DNA from: Pelargonium cotyledonis
Taxonomy: Eukaryota; Streptophyta; Magnoliopsida; Geraniales; Geraniaceae
NCBI GenBank assembly: GCA_036897625.1
Contig: JAYMTA010000252.1
Span: forward strand, 1 to 33,324
DNA length: 33,324 nt
Direction: 5' to 3'
The position numbers were made by a program, and so were the translations under genes. This document shows positions 33,068-33,324 of the stretch, piece by piece. Numbering within the stretch: position 1 is the stretch's first letter; each line of letters opens with the position of its first letter. Under the pieces are notes generated by a model. That model saw only the letters and a program-made list of their open reading frames with translations. It searched no databases and was not told where the DNA came from.

Positions 33068-33324
33068 GGTTGTTGCCAAAATTGATGGTAGAGCATCCTT
33101 GAAGTGTCAAAAATTCAATCCAAGTGGTGGTTTGGTTAGATTCTCGTCAAGGAAAGAAATCAGCACGGAGCCATGTGGTGGCCGAAACATTTTCCTGCAT
33201 CAATTGGTTGTAAATCTGAGATGGGTTGTTGCCGAAATTGATGGTAGAAAATCCTTGAAGTGTCAGAAATTCAATCCAAGTGGCAGCGTGGTCGGATTGT
33301 AGTCGAGGAAAGAGAGCGGCACGA
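33068..33324 (+). repeat. 156-bp tandem repeat at window edge
   Basis: Unit one is 33068-33223; a second, partial unit runs from 33224 to the window end, about 85% identical by eye. Both start GGTTGTTGCC(A/G)AAATTGAT and share CCTTGAAGTGTCA and AAATTCAATCCAAGTGG. The period is 52 codons and one frame is open from 33045 to 33302 (repeating AEIDGR-like and SLKCQKFNPSG words). The second unit ends that frame with a stop. I recognise no protein family, so it may be a satellite-like array or part of a larger repeat to the right. Confidence 0.8.

Noticed and set aside
33045-33302. Reading the edge tandem repeat as a protein gene
   Set aside because: The frame is kept, but the second unit ends it with a stop, no family is recognised, and no promoter or splice signal is visible, so I list it as a repeat.

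Overview
The window is nuclear DNA of a flowering plant, almost certainly a eudicot. Genes are split by GT-AG introns, intergenic DNA is AT-rich, and several families are plant-only (RGLG ubiquitin ligase, plant PPR protein, chloroplast two-RRM ribonucleoprotein, sieve element occlusion protein). A plastid rRNA fragment and plant MITEs also point to a nuclear chromosome. I could not place it to genus.

Layout: 1-655 is the 5' part of a reverse-oriented Copia LTR-retrotransposon fossil cut by the window edge. A Stowaway MITE lies at 1505-1760. An RGLG-type RING/copine E3 ligase (11 coding exons, + strand) fills 3129-7518. A short basic plant protein of unknown function is at 8969-9457, followed by a nuclear insert of chloroplast 23S rRNA (9636-9931). 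A 13-exon mitochondrial PPR gene (11625-17540, +) converges on a six-exon RAB2/RABB1 small GTPase gene (18130-21115, -), whose second intron carries a MITE-like palindromic element. After a 2.3 kb AT-rich gap come a chloroplast RNA-binding protein gene (23407-26508, +) and a sieve element occlusion gene (27363-30527, +). A second MITE-like element, a nuclear tRNA-Thr(UGU), a short mS38/COX24-like gene and two tandem-repeat tracts finish the window.

The genes are unrelated neighbours, as is usual in plant chromosomes: signalling (RGLG), ER-Golgi traffic (RAB2), organelle gene expression (PPR, cpRNP, mS38-like) and phloem wound sealing (SEO). There is no operon, cluster or CRISPR array, and I see no convincing undescribed system. 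The best leads are local: the tRNA-Thr placed 118 bp before the mS38-like start, a tripled exon-intron junction in the SEO gene, a long microsatellite against an RGLG splice donor, and an unusually long Gln-rich SEO N-terminus. Exon joins were worked out by eye from splice signals, reading phase and family conservation. All coding sums divide by three.
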